Assembly (NCBI GenBank): GCA_023412755.1
Contig: JAEZCB010000140.1
Span: forward strand, 1-26,143
Direction of reading: 5' to 3'
Source of the DNA: Bacteroidota bacterium
GTDB taxonomy: Bacteria > Bacteroidota > Bacteroidia > Flavobacteriales_F > PHOS-HE28
Length of the DNA stretch: 26,143 nt
Part shown: one piece after another, positions 1 to 6,254 of the stretch
Layout of the letters: the number at the start of each line of letters is the position of its first letter
Position numbering within the stretch: the first letter of the stretch is position 1
Notes under the pieces: generated by a model
What the model was told of the DNA's origin: nothing
Database searches by the model: none
Seen by the model: only the letters and a program-made list of their open reading frames with translations
Translations under genes and position numbers: made by a program

Positions 1-932
1 TGGAGCTTGCGGAGAAGAATCCGAAGATCGTGGGTATCACACCGGCCATGCCCACCGGTTGCTCGCTGAACATCATGATGAAGGCCATGCCTGATCGGGC
101 TTTCGACGTGGGTATCGCCGAACAGCACGCGGTAACGTTCAGCGCTGGGTTGGCCACACAGGGCATGATACCCTTCTGCAACATCTACAGCTCATTCATG
201 CAGCGCGCCTATGATCAGGTGGTGCATGATGTGGCACTACAGAAACTGAACGTGGTATTCTGTCTGGATCGGGGCGGACTGGCCGGTGCGGACGGGCCCA
301 CACATCACGGCGTCTTCGATCTCGCTTACTTCCGCTGCATACCCAACATGGTGGTGAGTGCACCGATGAACGAAGAGGAGCTGCGTGACCTGATGTATAC
401 GGCGCAGTTGCCGGACCAAGGCCCATTCAGCATCCGCTATCCGCGTGGTGAAGGTGTGATGACCGAGTGGAAGACGCCCTTCAAGGAGATCAAGATCGGA
501 ACAGGTCGGAAGGTTCGTTCCGGCAATGACATCGCGGTGCTCACCATCGGCCACATCGGCAACATCGCCGCAAAAGGCATTGATGCGTTGGAGGCCGAAG
601 GATACAGCGTGGCGCATTATGACATGCGATTCGTGAAACCATTGGATGAACTTCTGCTGCATGAGGTGTTTGGCAAGTTCAAGCATGTGGTAACGGTGGA
701 GGATGGCTGCCTACAGGGCGGCATGGGCAGCGCGATCCTGGAATTCATGGTGGACCATGGTTACCATGCGCAAGTGAAGCGGTTGGGGATCCCTGATCGC
801 TGGATCGAACATGGAACGCAGCCGGAGCTATATGCCGAGTGTGGGTTCGACGAAAAGGCCGTGATCGCTGCCGTGAAGGGATCGCTGGGGGAGGGCCGTT
901 CTTCTATCCGGCGCGGGCGGGTGATCGCCTAG
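1..932 (+). CDS. dxs: 1-deoxy-D-xylulose-5-phosphate synthase, C-terminal half (5' partial)
   Basis: This enzyme condenses pyruvate with glyceraldehyde 3-phosphate, using thiamine diphosphate, in the first step of the cytoplasmic MEP isoprenoid pathway. The frame is open from base 3, so the start lies outside the window and about 309 of the usual ~630 residues are visible. Directly visible are the ITPAMPTG segment, the pyrimidine-binding signature DVGIAEQHAVTFSAGLA with the catalytic Glu of AEQHAVT, DRGGLAGADGPTHHG, and a transketolase C-terminal domain (about residues 170-290 of the fragment, with LTIGHIGNIA and DMRFVKPLD). The match to DXS is close throughout and I see no break. It converges on the barrel gene at 954 with only 21 bases between stops and no clear terminator. 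ispD of the same pathway lies at 22437-23117, not in an operon with it. Identification is secure. Confidence 0.96.
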   Translation, partial: ELAEKNPKIVGITPAMPTGCSLNIMMKAMPDRAFDVGIAEQHAVTFSAGLATQGMIPFCNIYSSFMQRAYDQVVHDVALQKLNVVFCLDRGGLAGADGPTHHGVFDLAYFRCIPNMVVSAPMNEEELRDLMYTAQLPDQGPFSIRYPRGEGVMTEWKTPFKEIKIGTGRKVRSGNDIAVLTIGHIGNIAAKGIDALEAEGYSVAHYDMRFVKPLDELLLHEVFGKFKHVVTVEDGCLQGGMGSAILEFMVDHGYHAQVKRLGIPDRWIEHGTQPELYAECGFDEKAVIAAVKGSLGEGRSSIRRGRVIA

Positions 933-953
933 GCCAGTATGACCACTGCTCCG

Positions 954-1501
954 CTACAAAGCGAAGTGATAACCCACGCCTACTGTAAATGGCAGCAGAT
1001 CCTGCTGCACCTGGAGGTCGCCCCTATTCTTGATCGACTCCCAATCATTCAGCATTTCTTGTGAGCGGAAGGGTAGTTCAGAGAAAACCGCCAGTAGTTC
1101 GCAATTAGGCGTTGGCGCAGCATAAGGCCGAGCCCTGCAGTGGGGCCATAGTAGATACCATTCAATTGCTCTTTCCCCTTGACCTGGATCACCGCATTGT
1201 AACCATACATGCCGGTGGCGAAAAAGCTTGCGCGGGAGCGCGAAGGCAGCCGCACCTCCACCCCTAGATTATAACCGCCATCCACCACGGCCCACCCCCC
1301 ACCTGCGAAACCCGCCAGGTATGGAGCCACCCAATATGTGGCCTTCGCTCCAATCATACCACCAACATCCTGGCCCACTCCAATACCCAGGAATAGACCG
1401 GAATAACCGGCATCGTCCTGAGCGAAAGCGGGAACAGGTACGGAAAGGAACATTAGTAGAATGCCCGGAAGGATCAGATGGCTGCGGCCCGGTAGAGACA
1501 T
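954..1501 (-). pseudogene. outer-membrane beta-barrel protein gene with a single-base frameshift
   Basis: The frame starting at 1501 encodes a signal peptide (residues 1-28, cleavage after AFA-Q) and glycine- and aromatic-rich alternating strands typical of a small outer-membrane barrel, then stops at 1049 after the tail PSAHKKC. Shifting by one base at about 1069-1074 restores a good continuation, PFRSQEMLNDWESIKN..., ending in PFTVGVGYHFAL and a stop at 954. That ending is a typical terminal barrel strand. The restored protein would be 182 residues. The missing base lies next to a GGG run on the + strand (1071-1073), so it may be a real indel or an assembly error. The gene follows the DUF2905 gene by 30 bases on the same strand. 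An AGGAG lies 3 bases before the ATG and a TAAATTGG element at 1521-1528. The specific family is not recognised. Confidence 0.72.
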
Positions 1502-1531
1502 GGCTCCTGAGGTGAAGGCACCAATTTATCA

Positions 1532-1744
1532 TCACTTTCGAAAAAGCCACAATACCAAACTGAACAACATGGAAAGCAGCAACATCGTCATGATCGGAAA
1601 GTAGATCGAAAAGCCCTCCCGTTCGATGCGGATATCACCGGGTAATCTGCCGAACCAGCGCCAAAGACCACTCTTCACCAACCATGGCCAAAGCAGACCC
1701 ACTACCAGTAGAATGAGCCCAACAATGATCAATGCCCGGCGCAT
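1532..1744 (-). CDS. DUF2905 family small membrane protein
   Basis: This is a 70-residue protein with two hydrophobic helices (about residues 3-22 and 50-67) separated by a short hydrophilic loop containing WFGRLPGDIRIEREGFSIYF. That loop with GRLPGDI is the hallmark of DUF2905, a small bacterial inner-membrane family of unknown function. I chose the ATG at 1744 because the family begins right before the first helix. A longer open frame reaches 2098, but it reads antisense through the lipoprotein gene and has low-complexity Ser/Arg content. The barrel gene at 1501 lies 30 bases downstream on the same strand, so the two may be co-transcribed. The function is unknown; the family call is fairly firm. 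Confidence 0.85.
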   Translation of the reverse strand: MRRALIIVGLILLVVGLLWPWLVKSGLWRWFGRLPGDIRIEREGFSIYFPIMTMLLLSMLFSLVLWLFRK

Positions 1745-1838
1745 GACAACAAAACTAGCGATATGGCAGGGCGGCAACAGTGGGAACGACCGCACACTTC
1801 CTGGCGATTGATCTGGTCTTAAGAAGCCTTTACACCAC

Positions 1839-1856
1839 GTGCCAGATCTCTGGCAC
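1839..1856. promoter_or_regulatory. perfect 8-bp inverted repeat with 2-bp centre, candidate operator
   Basis: GTGCCAGA and TCTGGCAC are separated by TC, giving an 18-bp dyad. It ends 21 bases before the ATG of the lipoprotein gene at 1878, within the 133-base divergent region shared with the DUF2905 gene. Its size and symmetry resemble the binding site of a dimeric regulator. No T-run follows it, so it does not look like a terminator. No regulator gene is nearby, so the function is inferred. Confidence 0.4.
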
Positions 1857-1877
1857 CGGATCCGCATACCGTCCACC

Positions 1878-2483
1878 ATGGCCATGCTGTTCCGCCTGCT
1901 CCACCTATTACCGTTTTCAGTGCTGTTGTTGCTGTTCGCGGTATCCTGCAATAGTGAGAGGTCCTGGAACATCACATCCGGGCAGGAAGAGATGCTGGAG
2001 GAACTGGATTTTCTGGAGGCACGGGCAGTGGAACTGGAACGGGAATACGCCTGGGTGGAAATGGACCTGGCGCTCATCGACCTGCGCGAATTACTCATAG
2101 CCCAATGGACCAGGGAGGCGCATTACGATGACGTGATGCGCGAATGCGTACAGGATGAAATGCGTTTTATGAAGGGATTGCTCAAAGCCGCCGACGATCG
2201 CCTGCTGGATATATGCGAAAGGATGCGGGAGTGGGGTGTGCACCAGACGATCCCTGAAGTAATGGAGCGATGGAATACAATGCGGTACCGGCTTGAAGCA
2301 CGTGCGCAGGCCATCCGCTCGTTGCATGAAGAGTTGCAGATGCACAAGGCGGGTGTGGATGTGGGTGATGACCCATTGGAAGGATCCGAATTCCAATTGC
2401 TTCGTGAGAGGGCGCTGAAGGAGGTATCCCCGTTCCTTGAACACAAGCGCCGCACAACATCACTGGCCACGAAACTGGTGTGA
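1878..2483 (+). CDS. coiled-coil lipoprotein of unknown function
   Basis: This 201-residue protein has a type II signal peptide: MAMLFRLLHLLPFSVLLLLFAVSC, with the lipobox FAVSC and lipidated Cys24. The mature part is highly charged and rich in Glu, Leu and Arg (EEMLEELDFLEARAVELERE, RMREWGVHQ, RYRLEARAQAIRSLHEELQM), which suggests long helices or a coiled coil. I see no enzyme motif and do not recognise the family. I chose the ATG at 1878 because it sits directly at the signal peptide; the in-frame GTG at 1839 would add a non-hydrophobic leader and overlaps the 1839-1856 palindrome. The sigma-factor gene begins 76 bases downstream behind its own promoter, so this gene is probably a separate unit. 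The lipoprotein call is firm and the role is unknown. Confidence 0.75.
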   Translation: MAMLFRLLHLLPFSVLLLLFAVSCNSERSWNITSGQEEMLEELDFLEARAVELEREYAWVEMDLALIDLRELLIAQWTREAHYDDVMRECVQDEMRFMKGLLKAADDRLLDICERMREWGVHQTIPEVMERWNTMRYRLEARAQAIRSLHEELQMHKAGVDVGDDPLEGSEFQLLRERALKEVSPFLEHKRRTTSLATKLV

Positions 2484-2504
2484 CGGGAAATTTTCGCACT
2501 TGCT

Positions 2505-2529
2505 GTAACTTTCGCTGGGAGCGGCCGTC
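2505..2529 (+). promoter_or_regulatory. ECF sigma-type promoter of the sigma-factor gene
   Basis: GTAAC at 2505-2509 and CGTC at 2526-2529 are separated by 16 bases. This is the bipartite pattern of ECF promoters (AAC in the -35, CGTC in the -10). The GTG start of the sigma gene is 30 bases after the -10. Nearly the same element occurs at 4532-4557 and 5035-5059, including the following CCATG and AGAA bases shared with the third copy. This suggests that the sigma factor activates its own operon. Confidence 0.72.
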
Positions 2530-2559
2530 CCATGAACAGAACCCCTCCCTGTTGCTCCT

Positions 2560-3045
2560 GTGACCACCACTGAGTATAACCACGCTGTGGACATGCATGC
2601 GGACGGCATCTATCGCTTCGCCCTGAAGCACCTGCGCGATGAGGATGCCGCGAAGGACGTGGTACAGGAGAGTTTTGCCCGGCTTTGGATGAAGGTGGAT
2701 CAGGTGCAAGCGGCCAAAGTGAAAAGCTATTTGTTCACCACCGCGCACCACATCATGGTGGATGAAGTGCGGAAGAGCGGCCGCAGCACGCGCATGGAGG
2801 AGCATCATGAGGATATTAGGTCAACAAGCCAGTCGCAGCCGGACCTGAAGGAATTGCTTGAAGCAGGCCTGGCGATGCTCCCAGCCACGCAACGAAGCGT
2901 GGTACTTCTGCGCGATCTGGAAGGGTACAGCTACGAAGAGATCGCCAGGCTTACTGGTTTGAACGAGAGCCAGGTCAAAGTGTACATCTACCGTGGCCGC
3001 ACAGCGTTGAAGAATTACATCGGACAATTGGAAACGGTATTGTGA
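2560..3045 (+). CDS. ECF-family RNA polymerase sigma factor
   Basis: This 161-residue protein has the two-domain layout of extracytoplasmic-function sigma factors. Region 2 (about residues 10-78) contains DEDAAKDVVQESFARLWMKVD and SYLFTTAHHIMVDEVRK. Region 4 (about 105-155) contains LPATQRSVVLLRDLEGYSYEEIARLTG and a helix-turn-helix, LNESQVKVYIYRGRTALK. There is no region 1.1 or 3. The start is a GTG placed directly before region 2; no upstream ATG in frame fits. An ECF-type promoter lies just upstream, indicating autoregulation. The stop overlaps the start of the following membrane-protein gene by 4 bases (GTGA), the usual arrangement for a sigma factor and its anti-sigma partner. The role is transcription of envelope-related genes, inferred from the two neighbouring genes with matching promoters. 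Confidence 0.94.
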   Translation: MTTTEYNHAVDMHADGIYRFALKHLRDEDAAKDVVQESFARLWMKVDQVQAAKVKSYLFTTAHHIMVDEVRKSGRSTRMEEHHEDIRSTSQSQPDLKELLEAGLAMLPATQRSVVLLRDLEGYSYEEIARLTGLNESQVKVYIYRGRTALKNYIGQLETVL

Positions 3046-4394
3046 AGGAGAGGATCGACCATACCAACTATGAGGCCTGGCTGCTTGATCGGCTGGAGGG
3101 GCGGCTTTCTCCCGAACAGGAACGCGAGTTGGAAGGCTTCCTCGCCGCCAACCCTGAACTTGTACCGGATGAAGGGCCGTTACCGGAACTGGATGGCTCA
3201 TTCAACATAACTCCGATCCCTTTCAAGGATGAGTTGAAGAAGGAGTTGCCGCCAAAGGGGGTCGTGGCTCCATGGGATCTGGAGGATCATTTGGTGGCGA
3301 GGTTGGAAGGTGATCTTTCCAGGGAGCAACTGCTTGCATTGGAAAAGTTCCTTTACGAGCATCCTGAACATGCAGAGGATAGCCGCCTTTATTCGTTCAC
3401 CCGGTTTCAGCGATCGGCCATCCATTTCCCGGCCAAGGCTGGATTGCAGCGGGAGCTGCCACCTCAGGGGGCGATCACCAGGTATGATCTGGAAGATCAT
3501 TTGATCGCCCGCCTGGAGGGCGACCTTTCCGCCGGGCAGGAGAAGGATCTGGAGAGGTACCTGAACGAAAATGCCGATGCACGCGAGCTACTCACACAGT
3601 TGGCTCGGGCCCGCATTGAAGCCCACCCGGTACATTTTCCGCATAAAGCAGGATTGCGCAAAGGTGGCCGGGTCATAGCTATTGGTTTCCGCCAGGATCT
3701 CGTTAGGCTGGCGGCCGCAGCTTCAGTGGCCTTGCTTCTTGGGGTGGCGGTATGGTCCATACTCAAGCATGCTGATGGAGAAGACCTCCTTGCTTCGACC
3801 CAGGTGTCAGTTCCGGTGGAAGATGTTGGATCGATCAAGGAGGTGGATGTGACCACTGCTCCGGAGGCGCGGTCCGAGGATAAAAACACGGCCCCGGAAA
3901 CGACCGTTGAACCACTGGTGGCCGAGGTCCATACAACTGCTCCGAAGCAGGACCGTATGCATGCTCCAGTGAGGGAGGAGGCGAGGCCATCCGTCGAGGA
4001 TGCTGTTCCTACATACGCGGATCATCGTCCAGTGCAGCTGCCACCGGTGGAGATCGATCGGCAACCCATGGCTGTAGTGGAAGAGTCCGCTCCATTCACC
4101 ATGGTGGAGGAAGAAGCTCCTGCTTTGGCCGAAGTGATCGAGGAACAGCCCCAGGTCACCGCGAATGTGGGTCACATGGTGGCGAATGCCTTGCGTGATA
4201 AGGTGCTCCCCAATAATAAGACGAATACCGGAGCTTTGGACGCGGATGATGCCGTAGCTGTGGTCGACCGTGGCCTCAAAGCGGTGGCTGGCGAGCGCGC
4301 GGGTTTGGAAGTGGAAAGGCATGAGGGGAAGGTGAGCCGCTTCGATCTGCGCATAGGCCGCGGCTTCGCGATCACAGCGAGCACCGGCCGTTGA
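3042..4394 (+). CDS. putative anti-sigma factor, single-pass membrane protein with three 70-residue repeats
   Basis: This 450-residue protein is translationally coupled to the sigma gene (GTG start inside its stop). The N-terminal ~210 residues hold three tandem copies with a period of exactly 70 residues. The cores end at Gly20, Gly90 and Gly160 (DRLEGRLSPEQ, ARLEGDLSREQ, ARLEGDLSAGQ), each followed by a FLxxNPE-like helix, and the FxxKxxL pieces fall at about residues 60, 129 and 199. One transmembrane helix follows (about 222-241, AAAASVALLLGVAVWSIL). The C-terminal ~200 residues are acidic and rich in Pro, Val and Glu, probably periplasmic. No zinc-binding Cys/His motif of classical anti-sigma factors is present. 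Position, topology and the N-terminal helices support an anti-sigma role; no direct family match is claimed. A hairpin terminator follows at 4422. Confidence 0.7.
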   Translation: MKERIDHTNYEAWLLDRLEGRLSPEQERELEGFLAANPELVPDEGPLPELDGSFNITPIPFKDELKKELPPKGVVAPWDLEDHLVARLEGDLSREQLLALEKFLYEHPEHAEDSRLYSFTRFQRSAIHFPAKAGLQRELPPQGAITRYDLEDHLIARLEGDLSAGQEKDLERYLNENADARELLTQLARARIEAHPVHFPHKAGLRKGGRVIAIGFRQDLVRLAAAASVALLLGVAVWSILKHADGEDLLASTQVSVPVEDVGSIKEVDVTTAPEARSEDKNTAPETTVEPLVAEVHTTAPKQDRMHAPVREEARPSVEDAVPTYADHRPVQLPPVEIDRQPMAVVEESAPFTMVEEEAPALAEVIEEQPQVTANVGHMVANALRDKVLPNNKTNTGALDADDAVAVVDRGLKAVAGERAGLEVERHEGKVSRFDLRIGRGFAITASTGR

Positions 4395-4421
4395 AGAACT
4401 TCTTGTAGGAAGGATCTCGGG

Positions 4422-4451
4422 ATGGGGGCGCAAAGCCCTCATTTCGTTTTT
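4422..4451 (+). terminator. rho-independent terminator after the sigma/anti-sigma operon
   Basis: ATGGGGGC (4422-4429), loop GCAAA, then GCCCTCAT (4435-4442) form an 8-bp stem with one G-U pair, followed by TTCGTTTTT. It lies 28 bases after the stop at 4394 and separates this operon from the next ECF promoter. Confidence 0.68.
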
Positions 4452-4531
4452 GGTATCCATCACCCAGTGCCATCGCTGTCCAACCATTCGTCCATGATCC
4501 CTTCCGCTTATCACGATCACTCTATTCTCTT

Positions 4532-4557
4532 GTAACTACGCTGGGGCGGGCCTCGTC
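4532..4557 (+). promoter_or_regulatory. ECF sigma-type promoter of the TonB-C-like gene
   Basis: GTAAC at 4532-4536 and CGTC at 4554-4557 are separated by 17 bases. The -10 is followed by TTATGAGCAAAA, similar to the bases after the other two copies. The start codon at 4580 is 22 bases after the -10. It matches the promoter of the sigma gene itself (2505-2529), so this gene is a probable target of that sigma factor. Confidence 0.72.
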
Positions 4558-4579
4558 TTATGAGCAAAACCAGAGAACA

Positions 4580-4942
4580 ATGATCACCAACATCGCACGC
4601 AGCCTCGCCTTGATCGCAACAATATGCACCATTGGCCATGCCATGGCCGCAAAACCAGTGAAGATCAAGAACACGAAAACAGCCATGGAGCGGGTGCTGG
4701 ATAGGGCGCTCAACAAGCATCTGGCTTATCCTGTTGCCGTGAAGCAGGACATGACCGGCGATGTGTATGTGAGTTTCGTTATCGATAAGGAAGGACGTGT
4801 GGAAGTGCTGGATTGCGCCTCGAGCAACGAAAGGCTCAAGGAGTATGTGATCCGCAAGCTCGCCAAGATCGATATCGGGGACAATAATGGGATCTGGCGC
4901 ACCACCCACATGCGGATCTCCTTCAAGCCAGAAAGCACCTGA
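4580..4942 (+). CDS. secreted TonB C-terminal-like protein, candidate ECF regulon member
   Basis: This 120-residue protein has a cleavable signal peptide (residues 1-23, ending AMAA-K). The remainder resembles the TonB C-terminal fold: a helix (MERVLDRALNKHLAYP), then GDVYVSFVIDKEGRVEVLDCASS, then LKEYVIRKLAKIDI and a final strand, MRISFKP. In TonB-C domains the pattern YP-x-A, GxVxVxFxIxxdGxV and a C-terminal strand is typical. Unlike true TonB it has no retained membrane anchor and no proline-rich spanning region, so it cannot itself couple to ExbBD; it may bind outer-membrane receptors or peptidoglycan, which is inference. It has its own ECF-type promoter at 4532-4557 and a weak terminator downstream, and it lies between the sigma/anti-sigma pair and an outer-membrane barrel gene. 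Confidence 0.72.
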   Translation: MITNIARSLALIATICTIGHAMAAKPVKIKNTKTAMERVLDRALNKHLAYPVAVKQDMTGDVYVSFVIDKEGRVEVLDCASSNERLKEYVIRKLAKIDIGDNNGIWRTTHMRISFKPEST

Positions 4943-4963
4943 TATCATCTACCTTTCTTCTGC

Positions 4964-4990
4964 AAGGGCCACATCGGGGCCTTTGTCTTT
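4964..4990 (+). terminator. weak hairpin terminator after the TonB-C-like gene
   Basis: AAGGGCC and GGGCCTT flank a short loop with one internal G-G mismatch, followed by TTGTCTTT. The stem is short, so efficiency is doubtful. Its position between the stop at 4942 and the next ECF promoter at 5035 is right for a terminator. Confidence 0.35.
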
Positions 4991-5034
4991 ATGGCATGGT
5001 CCCAAAGTCCCTTCAGAATAGTTCCACAGCAACT

Positions 5035-5059
5035 GTAACTAATGCTCCATGGGCCCGTC
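5035..5059 (+). promoter_or_regulatory. ECF sigma-type promoter of the barrel-protein gene
   Basis: GTAAC at 5035-5039 and CGTC at 5056-5059 are separated by 16 bases. The -10 neighbourhood CCGTCCCATG is identical to that of the sigma gene's promoter, and AGAA follows in both. The start codon at 5082 is 22 bases after the -10. This is the third copy of the element in 2.6 kb. Confidence 0.72.
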
Positions 5060-5081
5060 CCATGTATAGAAAGCATCGAAG

Positions 5082-6062
5082 ATGAAGAAGCTGCTCCAGG
5101 CCCTGGCTTTGTTGATGACCACCATGCCGGCCATGTCCCAAACGGATACCGTGAATGTGAGTACGGAAAAGAAGACCTCCTTGCAACTGGGTGTCAATTC
5201 CAAGGAAGGTGGATTCGCCAAAGTGGAGACCGAAGGTGATTCCACGGGCACATCCGATCCCATCCGGATCGAATTGAAGCGCAAGATCATCACCATCCAT
5301 TCCGAACCCAAACCATGGACATCGGTAAAGGACAGCCTGGCCGACGAGTTGAAGGACCTGAAGAAGGAGCGGCGCAGGAAATTCACTTACTGGTCCGGAC
5401 TGGATCTGGGGGTGAATACGCTGTTAGGCCCGGATCATGATGCCGACCTATCCGGGGACGCGGAATTCCTGGAGATCAACAATGCGCGTTCACGCTTCTT
5501 CGCGATCAACTTCATGGAGCGCAAGCTCGAATTCGGAACGCATCATGCAGGTCTTATGACAGGGCTGGGGGTGGAGTTCACCAGCTACCATTTCAGGAAC
5601 AATGTGCTCTTGAGGTATGACGCGGATTCCGTGTTCGCACTGGATGTGGAACGGCCCGAATTCCGCAAGAACAAACTGCGGCAGATAGGTCTGCGATTAC
5701 CTCTCATGCTCGAGTTCAACACCAAGCGTGCGCCCCTACCTACGGAAGAAGAACTGTTGGCCGGTAAAATACGCGGTTATTCACGCAAGGGGAATGTGCA
5801 TCTGGCCGCGGGCGTGATCGGCAGCTGGTATTTCGATACCATGTACAAGCAGCGTTATCGTGGGGAAACAGGCCGCATGCGCACAGACAAGGATACCGGC
5901 GATTATCATTTATTGCCATACCGGTTGGCCGCTTCCGTACGCGTTGGTTTCGGTGCGCTGAATCTCTTCGCGGAATATTCCCTTACGCCATTGTTCAGGG
6001 AAGATCGTGGGCCGGAAGTGATCCCTTTCAATGTAGGATTGACCATCATCGGGTTCAACTAG
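5082..6062 (+). CDS. outer-membrane beta-barrel protein, candidate ECF regulon member
   Basis: This 326-residue protein has a signal peptide (MKKLLQALALLMTTMPAMSQ). A charged, probably periplasmic segment follows (about residues 21-100, ending in a Lys/Glu-rich helix, DELKDLKKERRRK). The rest (about 101-326) is made of alternating strands with aromatic ends, such as YWSGLDLGVNTLLG, HHAGLMTGLGVEFTSYHF, VHLAAGVIGSWYF and LAASVRVGFGALNLFAEYSL, and ends in IPFNVGLTIIGFN, as expected for a small outer-membrane barrel. I do not recognise a named family. It has its own ECF-type promoter at 5035-5059 and a strong terminator at 6105-6136, so it is a single-gene unit. The linker helix before the barrel could contact peptidoglycan or another partner, which is inference. 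Confidence 0.8.
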   Translation: MKKLLQALALLMTTMPAMSQTDTVNVSTEKKTSLQLGVNSKEGGFAKVETEGDSTGTSDPIRIELKRKIITIHSEPKPWTSVKDSLADELKDLKKERRRKFTYWSGLDLGVNTLLGPDHDADLSGDAEFLEINNARSRFFAINFMERKLEFGTHHAGLMTGLGVEFTSYHFRNNVLLRYDADSVFALDVERPEFRKNKLRQIGLRLPLMLEFNTKRAPLPTEEELLAGKIRGYSRKGNVHLAAGVIGSWYFDTMYKQRYRGETGRMRTDKDTGDYHLLPYRLAASVRVGFGALNLFAEYSLTPLFREDRGPEVIPFNVGLTIIGFN

Positions 6063-6104
6063 CTACGGTACCGTTCGTGCCACGCAACGAGGGGTTGGAC
6101 CTGG

Positions 6105-6136
6105 GGCCGCGGAGCATGCTTCGCGGCCTTTTCTTT
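6105..6136 (+). terminator. strong rho-independent terminator
   Basis: GGCCGCG (6105-6111) pairs perfectly with CGCGGCC (6122-6128). Inner GAGC/GCTT pairs extend the stem to about 10 bp around a tetraloop. TTTTCTTT follows. It lies 42 bases after the barrel gene and isolates the ECF-controlled block from yebC. Confidence 0.85.
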
Positions 6137-6254
6137 GAGCGTGGGTACAAGCCCCCGATCATCCGCCGCAAGCCTTCATTGCCGGGCCATTGCCATCAAG
6201 GCCTAATTTAGCGGGCCCGTTGCCCTCCGTGGCACGGCACACATCCTTCCGCAC

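Noticed and set aside
1196..1230. Further GTAAC occurrences (also near 131, 690, 9302, 10605, 13963, 18692, 24241) as ECF promoters
   Set aside because: None has CGTC 16-17 bases downstream together with a start codon at the right distance.
1532..2098. 188-residue minus-strand frame including DUF2905
   Set aside because: The part above 1744 is antisense to the lipoprotein gene and Ser/Arg-rich low complexity; the family starts at 1744.
3276..3700. 210-base tandem DNA repeat as a CRISPR or mobile-element signature
   Set aside because: The repeat is in frame and explained by the protein triplication; there are no short identical repeats with spacers.
6065..6074. Palindrome ACGGTACCGT after the barrel gene
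   Set aside because: Ten bases only, next to a strong terminator; such a palindrome is expected by chance in a region this size.
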